Shown here in pieces: positions 26,901-35,268 of a stretch of DNA of 64,000 nt. The stretch is from contig CALWPQ010000008.1 of the NCBI GenBank assembly GCA_944383465.1, positions 1 to 64,000 of the forward strand. The letters run 5' to 3'. The translations under genes were made by a program, and so were the position numbers. Every line of letters begins with the position of its first letter. Position 1 is the stretch's first letter. This stretch comes from an uncultured Clostridia bacterium (GTDB taxonomy: Bacteria; Bacillota; Clostridia; Peptostreptococcales; Anaerovoracaceae). The notes under the pieces are model-generated. The model was not told the origin of the DNA. It saw only the letters and a list, made by a program, of their open reading frames with translations, and did not search any database.

Positions 26901-27857
26901 TACGGCGCTAAATATTATTCGGCATATCCCGACGGAGCAAAAGTGCTCGTGAAATTTGACGGAACAAAAGACGCAACCGAAGGCTTTATAGTTGCAATAA
27001 GTGAAGAACAGCAAGAAGCCGCCGATAAATATTTCGATTCCGTGCAGGGTTTTTCGTATGAGGGCGCTGATAAGGACGGAAATGAAATAAATATTGTACT
27101 GTTTGCCAACAGCCTGACGCACAAGGCGCATCAGACAGACGAGTATTCGTATATAAGCAACTTTATTTTCAGCAATATGCTCGGAGATGAGGAATATACG
27201 GCTACGCCGAAGAGCAGCTCATCGAGCAGCAGTTCCTCGGGAAATAACGCCGGCACGCAGACAGACGATGAAACAGGAAATACTACAGGAAGCGGAGTGA
27301 CAACAGCGGAATTCGTTGATGTAAAGACAGGAAGCTGGTATTACAGCGCAGTGCAGTATGCTTCTGCCAATGGTCTTATGACAGGCATAAGCGCAAAAAG
27401 CTTCGGCCCGAATATGGATACGACAAGAGGTATGATAGTTACTATTCTTTACCGTCTTGAAAATGAGCCTGCTGTAAGCCAAGCTGCAGTATTTGATGAT
27501 GTAAAGGCAAACCAGTACTATGAAAAAGCTGTTGTATGGGCGAATGCAAACGGCATTGTAACCGGCTACGGCAACGGATTGTTCGGACCAAACGATACGA
27601 TCACTCGTGAACAGATGGCAGCCATACTTTACAGATACGCATCATATAAGGGTTATGACGTATCGGCAAAAAATGATCTTGCTGCATTCAGCGATGCAGG
27701 AGACATAAGTAAATATGCGGTAGACGCTATGAAGTGGGCTAATGCTGAAGGCATTATTACAGGCGTTACAAGCAGCACTATTGTACCTGCGGGCAGCGCA
27801 GTGCGCGCACAGGCGGCTTCAATACTTATGAGATTTTGTGAAAGTGTTGAAAATTAA
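23943..27857 (+). CDS. Secreted M14-family zinc carboxypeptidase with three C-terminal SLH domains
   Basis: The start at 23943 follows AAAGGAGG; the in-frame ATG at 23907 has no SD. The 1304-residue protein has a signal peptide (about 1-37, cleavage near V-Y-A-D). The M14 zinc ligands appear as N-I-H-S-N-E (about 290-296) and E-Y-H-G (about 453), with the catalytic Glu in Y-T-V-E-L-P-G (about 553). A region of unknown fold (about 600-1085), a serine-run linker (about 1091-1100) and three SLH repeats (about 1120-1300) follow. It would trim peptides or peptidoglycan stems at the cell surface while bound to wall polysaccharide. It is monocistronic and divergent from the MocR regulator. Confidence 0.88.
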   Translation: MAKQKEISKIIALMLVLSMLVTLITFVPTANVYADEQTASEQATFENTSDDGGLDVINLCEERTFKAMIPISSASSIDKSNIVWSLDRNTAKPYVDAALYPNQTDGGELSEWTLSGGTGNLFSDVTTEIETVGGQDYLTVEFTASAYFQNSRTGEILDTAPHSSGGEYLDVCGTFDLTAKQDGEEVGKVEVNIVPYDTFRTMEQIYEELDDMVTYAEENTDIYVEKYSMGKSSGVIYEALDMPYIIIAKDSEAVESWLEFTNEAEENPEEVLADIESGAYNDIKVPVMFSNIHSNEVAAVDGIMEFAWTIIKAADDENNGNIPYDTLTAFTEAGETQLAAEMGPVGAAGSTAVPDLVKETATYLGFLKAGNRVSGEIDLETYYNVEEQIMNVDELLDDVFFILVPEENVEGRTYITRAASNGYDLNRDNSFQTTPETQNMQKLIGTYNPVSLTEYHGMVKTFQVEPCDPPHEPNFEYDLLAEHLMTGGEALGIAAVANNDQYNSYTTPQRDYLKYTGNKTGDGEYETHWDSPWDDMSTSYTPQFAMLHGTVAYTVELPGYNDAGAELVKYGCIGQSDYIAEEKLEYLEAQIGIFKRGVNNENSDAKELVGQWFCDQYDVEGAEMELFRPEYKGEGENGNFYPEFYIIPLDAANQKNLKAAYDMMEWLSRNDVKINITDAPYTYDGVTYPAGTMIVSMHQAKRSVANSALYDGTLITSWTGLYSEGITSFAQTRGFDMVTVAKEAEFDEVMKVCGGDMDYDACVSYINSKTSQFTGTTGRDVIIKNTSSDTAAAVNKLLASGDKVGMVTDEDSIYYGDFICSYKSWQKVKDKYMLTGIGIAGQNASFPTAIVIEKAPSVYITGASGENKSGFIYAGRVANANWNYDRVAMEVMNFKTVSDPDSADVIIGASSLNSSALAAVKSGTPYIGYGSRANQASGAIGLFESGEVSYSSCASGSMDTLGFVIYPETTLVNANHVQSGDEMLYGYGAKYYSAYPDGAKVLVKFDGTKDATEGFIVAISEEQQEAADKYFDSVQGFSYEGADKDGNEINIVLFANSLTHKAHQTDEYSYISNFIFSNMLGDEEYTATPKSSSSSSSSSGNNAGTQTDDETGNTTGSGVTTAEFVDVKTGSWYYSAVQYASANGLMTGISAKSFGPNMDTTRGMIVTILYRLENEPAVSQAAVFDDVKANQYYEKAVVWANANGIVTGYGNGLFGPNDTITREQMAAILYRYASYKGYDVSAKNDLAAFSDAGDISKYAVDAMKWANAEGIITGVTSSTIVPAGSAVRAQAASILMRFCESVEN

Positions 27858-27954
27858 GCAAAAGTAAAAAGGCTGCAAGATGCCTGAGAAAACAGATGGC
27901 GATACTAAAAACCAAGAATCAAAAAATTACTGTAATATTCTAAATAAAGAAAAA

Positions 27955-27988
27955 GAAGCGGTTGGCAAAGTGCCAGTCGCTTCTTTCA
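27955..27988 (+). terminator. Terminator region after the SLH carboxypeptidase
   Basis: GAAGCGGTTGGCA-AAG-TGCCAGTCGCTTC (27955-27983) is a 13-bp stem with two G-U pairs, followed by TTTCATTT. It lies about 100 bases after the stop. The remaining 160 bases up to the convergent phosphohexomutase hold no gene that can be supported. Confidence 0.8.
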
Positions 27989-28151
27989 TTTATAAATATC
28001 TGCACTGCTAATATAAGCAAGTTCTTCGGTGCCAGCAGTTTCTACATTACTTTGTCTATCTGCATAGCGTACGGTGTTTGAAGCGATTTTGATAAGATTG
28101 CCTAAATTGCAGTAGGAATATTTTTTATATGCTCGCTTTTTATCAAGAAAA

Positions 28152-29816
28152 TTAGAGCTTTGATATGTCGAGTTCATCGAAATGCGCAAGAAATTCGCGG
28201 AGTATTTCCGCTATTTGGCGGCAGCCGCCTTCTTTATCTGCTTCGATGTTGAGAGGCATTATGGGATCGTGCAGCGACATACGAAGCAGGCACCAGCCGT
28301 ATGGGCGCATGCTGCTTGATGATGCGCTGCTGTTTTCTAAAAAGCTGATGCGCACGCCTTCGTAATTGGGCGCTGCAAGCTGCATAACGGTTTTGCCGTC
28401 GGTATTTTCCGTAACCTGTGACTGCACCCAGGCCTCAAGCTCCTTTATAACCTGGCTGCCGTAAGCGGTAAAGTTGCTTGCTGTAACCGGAAGCCGCACT
28501 TCGATAGCTTCCTGCGGTTCTTTAAGGTCGGAAATGACATTTGAAAGAGACTTGCCTTCACGCAGGAGACGAGCGGCCTTTATTACTATTTTTGCCGCGA
28601 GATATGCGCCGTCATCGAGAAAGTAGTTTTCTTTAAAGGCGGCATGACCGGATGTCTCGATGGCAAGCTGACAGTCTGTTCCGCCGGCATTCAGTTCTAT
28701 CGCTTTATTTATTACATTTTTGTAGCCGCGCTTGTATCTTAAATGGCTGAGCCCGAGACGCTGCGTCAGAAACTCGCTTAGATGATCGCTCGTGACACTG
28801 TCCGTGACTATCGTAGTGCCGGGCGAGATTTCTTTGGCAAGTACAGCGGCAAGAGCGACAATGCCGTTTCTTGCGATTTCACGGCCATTTTCATCAACGG
28901 CTGCGGAACGGTCTACATCGGTATCGAAGATGAGACCAAAATCTGCGCCCGTTTCGAGCACGCGCCGGCTTATTATCGCCAGAGCTTTTTTGTCCTCAGG
29001 ATTAGGTGCGTGGTTTGGGAAATTTCCGTCAGGCTCAAGAAAACAGCTTCCCGAAACGTCGGCTCCGAGCGGGGCAAGCACCTTTTCCGCGTAAAATCCA
29101 CCTGATCCGTTGCCCGCGTCGACTGCTATTTTAAGGCCGGCGAGGGGTCTTTCGTATGTCGGTATATTGTCCGGGACAGAAGCCATGCAGGCAGGCGGAT
29201 TTTCGGCATTGACGCCGCGCTTTATGATGCTGCGGAGATGCGTGCAGTATGTATCCATAAGATTGCATTCACTTATGAGAAGCGAGGTTATGCCGCATAT
29301 CGGGTCTTCCGAGATAGGAGCGCAGTCTTCACAATCGCAGTCGCAGTCAGGCGGACATTCGGCTATGCTTTCGGCACGCTCAATGATGTCTGCGATATCG
29401 CTTTTATTGAGCCCGCCTTTTTTATCGAAATATTTAAAGCCGTTTTTGTTAAATGGCAGGTGGCTTGCCGTAATCATTACCGCTCCGTCGCAGGAATATT
29501 CAGGGAATACCGTGGACATAAACATTGCGGGGGTTGAAGCAAGCCCGCAGTCGAGGACGCGTACGCCGAGCGCTGCCATAGCGTTTATGGCAGCGTCCTG
29601 CAATGCCTTGCCGGAAAGTCTTGGGTCGCGCCCGATGGACACGGTAAGTGATGAAAAAGGCTTGCCTGTTTTTTCGGAAAGCCAAGCGCAGAAGCCATGC
29701 GCTAAAAGTGAGGCGGTATCTTCTGTGAGATTAGGCTCTTCGCCGTCAACACCTGCAAGCGCAATCCCTCTTATATCGCTGCCATTTTGCAGCCTTTTTA
29801 AATCAAGCTCGCTCAT
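28152..29816 (-). CDS. Phosphoglucomutase/phosphomannomutase-family phosphohexomutase
   Basis: The 554-residue alpha-D-phosphohexomutase shows the four family sites in order: the phosphoserine loop T-A-S-H-L-P (about 117-122, with the usual N-P changed to L-P), the magnesium loop D-T-D-V-D-R (about 299-304), a sugar-binding segment E-T-S-G-H-A-A-F-K (about 389-397) and a C-terminal phosphate-binding domain. The length is typical of the larger PGM/PMM group. It interconverts hexose 1- and 6-phosphates, feeding nucleotide-sugar synthesis for the glycan locus. An insert around 158-172 is unusually rich in Cys and Asp (C-P-P-D-C-D-C-D-C-E-D-C). The SD is AAGGAG. Confidence 0.88.
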   Translation of the reverse strand: MSELDLKRLQNGSDIRGIALAGVDGEEPNLTEDTASLLAHGFCAWLSEKTGKPFSSLTVSIGRDPRLSGKALQDAAINAMAALGVRVLDCGLASTPAMFMSTVFPEYSCDGAVMITASHLPFNKNGFKYFDKKGGLNKSDIADIIERAESIAECPPDCDCDCEDCAPISEDPICGITSLLISECNLMDTYCTHLRSIIKRGVNAENPPACMASVPDNIPTYERPLAGLKIAVDAGNGSGGFYAEKVLAPLGADVSGSCFLEPDGNFPNHAPNPEDKKALAIISRRVLETGADFGLIFDTDVDRSAAVDENGREIARNGIVALAAVLAKEISPGTTIVTDSVTSDHLSEFLTQRLGLSHLRYKRGYKNVINKAIELNAGGTDCQLAIETSGHAAFKENYFLDDGAYLAAKIVIKAARLLREGKSLSNVISDLKEPQEAIEVRLPVTASNFTAYGSQVIKELEAWVQSQVTENTDGKTVMQLAAPNYEGVRISFLENSSASSSSMRPYGWCLLRMSLHDPIMPLNIEADKEGGCRQIAEILREFLAHFDELDISKL

Positions 29817-29869
29817 ACATTTTCTCCTTACTCCCCGCGGAAAATATATAATACGGGGCTTTTACAGTT

Positions 29870-30304
29870 CTAATGTCTGTAATGATGGTACTTAATATTA
29901 TAAAAGAAAAATGTTAATGCCGCAAGGCAGAAGCAGAGCAAAAACCAAAGAAATGAGAACAGAGGGCAGATTTGCCCCCACAGCGAAAAAGCGTGTTCGG
30001 AATAATCCCATACGTCGAGTTTAAACCACAGGTTGACGATACAGCCGACCGTCAGCTCATAGAGAGTGATAACAGCCGCACCGATAAGCGCCTTAAGTGT
30101 AATCGGCAGATTGGGAAAGGCATTGTTCAAAAAATAAAAAGTCAGCATACATGCGCCGCCCGTCAGCACCATAGACCAATGCGTGTACCCGCGGAAAGAG
30201 ATTTCAATAAAGGCATAGCCGACGCCGCCGAATGTAAAAATTGCAATATATTTTATGATTTCAAGACCGCGTGATTTTGCGGATGTTTCCTTTACATTTT
30301 CCAT
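29870..30304 (-). CDS. CmpB-like (PF06541-type) small membrane protein
   Basis: The 144-residue protein starts at M-E-N-V-K-E (30304). A longer frame using TTG at 30388 exists but lacks an SD too, so the start is uncertain. Three to four hydrophobic segments and the pattern G-G-V-G-Y-A-F-I-E-I, then L-Y-E-L-T-V-G, then V-W-D-Y-S resemble the family often annotated as 'putative ABC transporter permease'. The second, longer relative in the window is at 55135-56097 (shared G-(F/Y)-x-E and W-D-Y-S). Function is unknown. It stands alone on the minus strand after the phosphohexomutase, with a good promoter for the divergent gene in the shared upstream region. Confidence 0.68.
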   Translation of the reverse strand: MENVKETSAKSRGLEIIKYIAIFTFGGVGYAFIEISFRGYTHWSMVLTGGACMLTFYFLNNAFPNLPITLKALIGAAVITLYELTVGCIVNLWFKLDVWDYSEHAFSLWGQICPLFSFLWFLLCFCLAALTFFFYNIKYHHYRH

Positions 30305-30360
30305 AAAAATATTATTTACTGACGCGGCAATGTTTATCACTGTCAAAAATATCAATAAAA

Positions 30361-30389
30361 TTGTAAAACAGATGCAGGCGTGGTACAAT
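30361..30389 (+). promoter_or_regulatory. Promoter of the SLH 5'-nucleotidase gene
   Basis: TTGTAA (30361-30366), a 17-base spacer and TACAAT (30384-30389) lie about 76 bases before the ATG. Confidence 0.6.
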
Positions 30390-30464
30390 TTTAATAAGCG
30401 GAAGCGATTCGCAGAGGATTAAATTGTGTGAAACGCGTAAAATAATGAAAGGCAGGAAAAGAAA

Positions 30465-32729
30465 ATGAGGAAATTCTCAAAAGCGGTAAGTTTGATTTTA
30501 GCGCTTGCTCTTATTTTCGGAAGCATGACGCTTGCTTTTGCAGCAGACGAAAAAAGCGCTGCAGCAGGCGGCGTATCAGGAAACAATAGCGGGCAGAAAT
30601 CGGACAAGATTGTCATCCTTTATACGAACGACGTGCATTGCAGTATAGACGCGAATATCGGCTACGCAGGGCTTGCGGCGTATAAAAATGATAAGCTTGC
30701 GGAAACGGACTATGTGACGCTTATTGATGCGGGAGATGCGATTCAGGGAGAAGCAATAGGCACGCTGTCGAAAGGCTCGTATATTTCCGATATTATGGAT
30801 TTTATAGGTTATGATTATGCCGTGCCGGGCAACCATGAATTTGATTATGGAATGGATACGTTTCTTAATCTTGCCGAAAGAGCGGGTTATGAATACATCT
30901 GCTGTAATTTTATAGATTTAAAAACCGGAGATACAGTTTTTGCGCCATATGCAGTGGAAACTTACGGAGATACAAAGGTAGCGTATATCGGTATAGATAC
31001 TCCGGAATCGTTTGTAAAATCTACGCCTACTTACTTTCAGGACAATAATGGAAACTACATCTACGATTTCTGCAACGATGTTTCGGGAAATAAATTGTAC
31101 GACTGTGTGCAGAGCACAATTGACCAAGTGACGGAAAAAGAAAATGCAGATTACGTTATAGCTGTTGGGCATCTGGGCATAGACGAGCAGAGCGCGCCTT
31201 GGACTTCGCGTGAGGTGATAGCAAATACAGACGGTCTCGATGCTTTTATAGACGCTCATTCACACAGTACGATTGCTAGTGAAATTGTAAAGGATAAGAG
31301 CGGAGAGACGGTAATTCTCACGTCTACAGGCACAAAGCTTGCGGCAATAGGAGAGCTTGTAATAGACAGCGGCAGCATTACTGCAAAGCTCATTACGGAT
31401 TATGAAGAAAAGGATGAGGAGACAGAAGCATACATAGAAAACATAAAAACCGGATATAAAGATCTTTTGACGCGTGTTGTCGGAAAATCAGAGGTTGAGC
31501 TCAGTATAAACGGTGCTGACGGACAGAGAGCGGTGAGGAGCGCGGAGACAAATCTCGGTGATTTCTGTGCGGATGCTTATCGTATGGTGCTTGGAGCTGA
31601 CATTGCGTTTGTAAACGGCGGCGGTGTTCGTGAAAGCATTCCGGCCGGAGATATTACATACGGGCAGATTATTGCTGTACATCCGTTCGGTAATATGGCC
31701 TGTGTGGTCGAAGCTACGGGTCAGGAAATAGCAGACGCACTCGAAATGGCGTCACGGAGCGCGCCGTCGGAAAACGGTGGATTCCTTCAGGTATCGGGAC
31801 TTACATATACAATAGATACGGATATTCCTTCAAGTGTTACAATTGATGACAAGAGTATGTTTACGGGTGTTTCGGGGGCTCGCAGGGTGAAAAATATCAC
31901 TGTCGGCGGCGAGCCGATAGATCTTGACAAGACATACACGCTGGCTTCGCATAACTATATGATAAAGAGCGGCGGCGACGGAATAAATATGTTTATGGAC
32001 AACAAGCTTGTTCAGGATGAAGTAATGATAGACAATCAGGTGCTTATTACATATATGGAAGATTATCTTTCCGGCAATGTAGGCGTAGAATATAAAGAGC
32101 CTCAGGGCAGAATAACACTTGCTGGCAGCGGTCTGCCGTTTGGTGATCTCAAAGGCTACGGCTGGGCAAAGGCTGCAATTTCGTATGTTTACGAGAATAA
32201 ATTCTTTAACGGAACGAGTGAGACTACATTTGCTCCGGCAGAAAAAGCTACGCGCGGAATGGTAGTTACGGTGCTCGAGCGGGCGACAGCGGAAGATGTG
32301 ATAACCGGCACTGCTATAGAAAATAATTTTGTAGACGTAAAGCCTGGCGCTTATTATGAAGAAGCTGTTTTATGGGCGGCGGGTGCAGGAATTACAAAAG
32401 GAATGGGACTTAGGATATCTCCTGTTTCGGGAGAGGAAAAGCCTTACTTTGCGCCTAATACACCGGTGACAAGACAGGATCTTGCGGCTATCATATTAAG
32501 CTATGCAAACGCGGCTGGCAAAGGTCCGGTGGGTGAATGGATGATAAATATCGATTTTAATGATACGGATGAAATTTCCGCTTATGCTATGGAAGGGGTT
32601 GCTTTTTGCAGAATCAGCAGCATTATGAGAGGCTATGAGGATGGCAGCTTCAAGCCGAAAGAGACGGTGAGCCGAGCTGAGCTTGCCGTTATCATGCAGA
32701 ATTTAGCGGAATTTATGGCGGAAAAATAA
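30465..32729 (+). CDS. Secreted 5'-nucleotidase/metallophosphatase with SLH domains
   Basis: The 754-residue protein has a signal peptide (about 1-27, cleavage near A-F-A-A-D). The metallophosphatase domain shows Y-T-N-D-V-H, D-A-G-D-A-I-Q-G, G-N-H-E-F-D-Y-G, V-G-H-L-G and D-A-H-S-H-S in order. The 5'-nucleotidase C-terminal domain follows (about 330-530; N-L-G-D-F-C-A-D-A, N-G-G-G-V-R, H-P-F-G-N). Three SLH repeats (about 565-754) anchor it to the wall. It should dephosphorylate extracellular nucleotides so that nucleosides can be taken up, alone or with UDP-sugar hydrolase activity. The SD is AGGAAAAG. Confidence 0.92.
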   Translation: MRKFSKAVSLILALALIFGSMTLAFAADEKSAAAGGVSGNNSGQKSDKIVILYTNDVHCSIDANIGYAGLAAYKNDKLAETDYVTLIDAGDAIQGEAIGTLSKGSYISDIMDFIGYDYAVPGNHEFDYGMDTFLNLAERAGYEYICCNFIDLKTGDTVFAPYAVETYGDTKVAYIGIDTPESFVKSTPTYFQDNNGNYIYDFCNDVSGNKLYDCVQSTIDQVTEKENADYVIAVGHLGIDEQSAPWTSREVIANTDGLDAFIDAHSHSTIASEIVKDKSGETVILTSTGTKLAAIGELVIDSGSITAKLITDYEEKDEETEAYIENIKTGYKDLLTRVVGKSEVELSINGADGQRAVRSAETNLGDFCADAYRMVLGADIAFVNGGGVRESIPAGDITYGQIIAVHPFGNMACVVEATGQEIADALEMASRSAPSENGGFLQVSGLTYTIDTDIPSSVTIDDKSMFTGVSGARRVKNITVGGEPIDLDKTYTLASHNYMIKSGGDGINMFMDNKLVQDEVMIDNQVLITYMEDYLSGNVGVEYKEPQGRITLAGSGLPFGDLKGYGWAKAAISYVYENKFFNGTSETTFAPAEKATRGMVVTVLERATAEDVITGTAIENNFVDVKPGAYYEEAVLWAAGAGITKGMGLRISPVSGEEKPYFAPNTPVTRQDLAAIILSYANAAGKGPVGEWMINIDFNDTDEISAYAMEGVAFCRISSIMRGYEDGSFKPKETVSRAELAVIMQNLAEFMAEK

Positions 32730-32741
32730 AAGGGCTTTGTG

Positions 32742-33365
32742 TTACAGTCCTTGTGAATTGATAAAATTCGCAATTATTTCTTTGGCGGGCTTTTCGTAAT
32801 TCATCGCGGCGAGCGGGAGTTTTGCGAGAAGCTCGATTTTTTTGAAAGAAATGTGGCAGTAACCGTAGGGATTTTTGTCGAGGTAATTCTGATGATATTC
32901 TTCTGCCGCAAAGAAATTTTTTAACGGTTCGATTTCTACCGAAAAATATTTAAAGGAGTTTATGCCTCCGCGCGCTCTTTCGCGGTCTATCGCAGACTGT
33001 TCGATCTTTACAATGCGTTCGATTGCGGCTTTGGCAGCGCTGTCGTCTGGCATGTAGTAAATTCCTGTCTGGTATTGCGTGCCGCGGTCAGGTTCCTGAC
33101 CGTTTTCCTGCGTGGGATCGATTACATAAAAATATGCAAGAAGAATGGCATCAATGGTGATTTCAAAAGGGTCGTACTCTATGCGTACCGCTTCACGAAA
33201 GCCTGTGCGTCCGCGGCAGACGGTTTCGTAATTGGCGTCATTTGCGTCAGTGCCGTTAGCGTAGCCGCTTGTGACTTTTTTGACGCCGCGAAGTGATTTC
33301 ATAAGTTTTTCCATTCCCCAAAAGCAGCCGCCTGCGAGATATATTGTTTGAAGATTGTTTTCCAT
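32742..33365 (-). CDS. msrA: Peptide-methionine (S)-S-oxide reductase
   Basis: The 207-residue protein has the MsrA active site A-G-G-C-F-W-G (catalytic Cys at about 14), the segment T-S-G-Y-A-N-G, D-P-T-Q-E-N-G-Q-E-P-D-R-G-T-Q-Y and the E-Y-H-Q-N-Y-L segment. It reduces methionine sulfoxide in proteins or free amino acid. No MsrB domain is fused. A GAGGA SD precedes the ATG. It may share a transcript with the histidine phosphatase upstream on the same strand (32-base gap). It converges with the SLH nucleotidase; no strong terminator hairpin was seen in the 12-base gap. Confidence 0.95.
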   Translation of the reverse strand: MENNLQTIYLAGGCFWGMEKLMKSLRGVKKVTSGYANGTDANDANYETVCRGRTGFREAVRIEYDPFEITIDAILLAYFYVIDPTQENGQEPDRGTQYQTGIYYMPDDSAAKAAIERIVKIEQSAIDRERARGGINSFKYFSVEIEPLKNFFAAEEYHQNYLDKNPYGYCHISFKKIELLAKLPLAAMNYEKPAKEIIANFINSQGL

Positions 33366-33397
33366 AAGAGAGTCCTCATTTGAATTTATTTAATATG

Positions 33398-34018
33398 TCA
33401 GAGAGCTTTGTAGGATACGGGATCGCTGTTTACAAATTCAATGGCGTATCCGCGGCCTGTATCCGGCGTCCACCGATACCTTAGGTCATCCTCGGTACCG
33501 AAGATGCTGTGCATAATGCGGTCGATTACGCCTCCGTGGCATATCACGATGGAAACTGCGTCGAGACCGCTGTGCCGGTGCGAAAGTTCTTTGAGTCTGT
33601 GAAATCCGAGGAGCTTGTTCCAGCCGAGAAGAACGCGTTTTTCAAACATATTGCGGCTTTCGCCTTCGGGTATCACATAATCGTTGGTCGTGTCGTTGTG
33701 AAATAGAGGGAATTCGGGCATTTTAACCAGTTCTTCGTAGGTCTTACCTTCGAAAATCCCAAAATTATACTCTCTGAATTCTTCTATTACCCTGTGGGGT
33801 ACTTTGCCGTAGATGGTTTCAAGAGTCTGCTCGGTGCGCAGCATTCCCGAGGTATATATATCGGCGTCTTCCGGGCTTGGATATATGCCTTCATCTTTCA
33901 GTTTTTCAAGCTTTTCTATGCCTTCGGGCACGAGCGGAACATCGAGAGCACCGTAGTACCAATCGCCGACATTTCCGGATGTAGTGCTGTGTCGTATAAG
34001 ATATATTGTTGAATTCAT
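33398..34018 (-). CDS. Histidine phosphatase (phosphoglycerate-mutase-like) family protein
   Basis: The 206-residue protein begins I-Y-L-I-R-H-S-T-T, holding the phospho-accepting His9 in the R-H-x-x-T signature, and has the second catalytic-type His in I-V-I-C-H-G-G-V-I (about 164-172) and an E-F-R-E-Y-N-F-G-I-F-E-G segment. This matches the broad-specificity phosphatase branch (cobalamin/phosphoserine phosphatase-like). Substrate is unknown. The SD is AAGGGAGG. It lies upstream of msrA on the same strand. Confidence 0.9.
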   Translation of the reverse strand: MNSTIYLIRHSTTSGNVGDWYYGALDVPLVPEGIEKLEKLKDEGIYPSPEDADIYTSGMLRTEQTLETIYGKVPHRVIEEFREYNFGIFEGKTYEELVKMPEFPLFHNDTTNDYVIPEGESRNMFEKRVLLGWNKLLGFHRLKELSHRHSGLDAVSIVICHGGVIDRIMHSIFGTEDDLRYRWTPDTGRGYAIEFVNSDPVSYKAL

Positions 34019-34178
34019 AGCTTAATCCTCCCTTACCGATTTTGCTGTCCTCTTTTTTATATACGGACTTTGTTTAAAATATTCTACCATACTGCGTAAA
34101 AAATTGCTACCTGTTATATGCGTCTTGGAGGCGGTTTAGAGTGCGTATGAAAATTCCGTATATATAATATGTTGAGAC

Positions 34179-34207
34179 TTGGCAAATCGGGGAAAAAATT
34201 ATATAAT
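34179..34207 (+). promoter_or_regulatory. Promoter of the EamA transporter gene
   Basis: TTGGCA (34179-34184), a 17-base spacer and TATAAT (34202-34207) precede a leader of about 105 bases. The leader holds an ACAAAGT / ACTTTGT inverted repeat (34230-34236, 34269-34275) but no riboswitch class was recognised. Confidence 0.68.
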
Positions 34208-34320
34208 TATATAGTTAATGCTTTGGGGCACAAAGTCGAATTATGGTTGTACACGTGTTAATGACAGCACTTTGTAAAATGCAAAATCAGAAAGTATAGT
34301 TAGTATTGGAGAAACATAGT

Positions 34321-35256
34321 ATGAGTCTGAAAATGAGATCGAATATAATGCTTTTTATTACGGCTTTTATATGGGGAACGGCATTTGTGGCACAAAAGTC
34401 GGGTATGGATTATGTGGAGCCGTTTACATTTAATGGAATAAGGACGCTTATCGGCGCTGTAGTGTTGACGCCTGTTATAATTGTGATGGACAGGCAGAAA
34501 AAAAGCAGCGCCGCGTCACCAGACGGGAGCAGTGCCTATGTTGAAAATGAGGCAAGAGCAAATGGCGGGCGCAAGTGGCTTTTGCTTGGCGGACTTTGCT
34601 GCGGAACAGTGCTTTTTATCGGCGGTTCGCTGCAGCAGGTTGCTTTGCAGACGACATCAGCGGGTAAAGCGGGTTTTATAACGGCGCTTTACATCGTGCT
34701 TGTGCCGGTGCTGGGATTGTTTATGAAGAAAAAGGTGCGTCAGATAGTGTGGTTTTGCGTGGCGGCAAGCGCGGTAGGTCTATTTTTGCTGTGTGTGCCC
34801 AAAGGCGAGCATTTAAGCGGTATCGGCTTCGGTGAGGTACTTTTGTTTATTTCGTCGGTATGGTTTGCGGTACATATTCTTGTAATAGATTATTTTGTGG
34901 AAAAGGTGGATGGCGTGAAGCTGTCGCAGATGCAGTTTATCGTGTGCGGGATTTTTTCGTTGATTGTGATGTTTTTGTTTGAAAATCCGAGTATGGAAGC
35001 GATACTGAGCTGTTGGTTTCCGATTCTTTATACGGGTATGTTTTCGCAGGGAATAGCTTATACATTTCAGGTGGTGGCGCAGAAGCACGCGGATCCGACA
35101 AGCGCATCGCTCATTTTATCGCTGGAGTCGGTATTTTCAGTGGTTGCGGGTGCAATAATACTGCATGAGATGATGTCAGGACGTGAAATTATTGGTTGTA
35201 TTTTGATGTTTGCAGCGATTATTGTAGCACAGCTGCCGGAGAGTAAAGCGGAATAG
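34321..35256 (+). CDS. DMT-superfamily (EamA) exporter
   Basis: The ATG at 34321 is chosen because the upstream in-frame TTG at 34306 is itself part of the GGAG SD. The 311-residue protein has ten hydrophobic helices in two EamA repeats. The first begins A-F-I-W-G-T-A-F-V-A-Q-K, and the second carries S-L-E-S-V-F-S-V-V-A-G, the usual signature near helix 9. Family members export amino acids, nucleosides or small metabolites. The substrate is unknown. larE follows after 12 bases and is probably co-transcribed. Confidence 0.9.
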   Translation: MSLKMRSNIMLFITAFIWGTAFVAQKSGMDYVEPFTFNGIRTLIGAVVLTPVIIVMDRQKKSSAASPDGSSAYVENEARANGGRKWLLLGGLCCGTVLFIGGSLQQVALQTTSAGKAGFITALYIVLVPVLGLFMKKKVRQIVWFCVAASAVGLFLLCVPKGEHLSGIGFGEVLLFISSVWFAVHILVIDYFVEKVDGVKLSQMQFIVCGIFSLIVMFLFENPSMEAILSCWFPILYTGMFSQGIAYTFQVVAQKHADPTSASLILSLESVFSVVAGAIILHEMMSGREIIGCILMFAAIIVAQLPESKAE

Positions 35257-35268
35257 GGAATAGGGATT

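Noticed and set aside
27986..28189. 67-codon minus-strand frame after the phosphohexomutase
   Set aside because: Overlaps the end of the real gene, has no SD and no conserved character.
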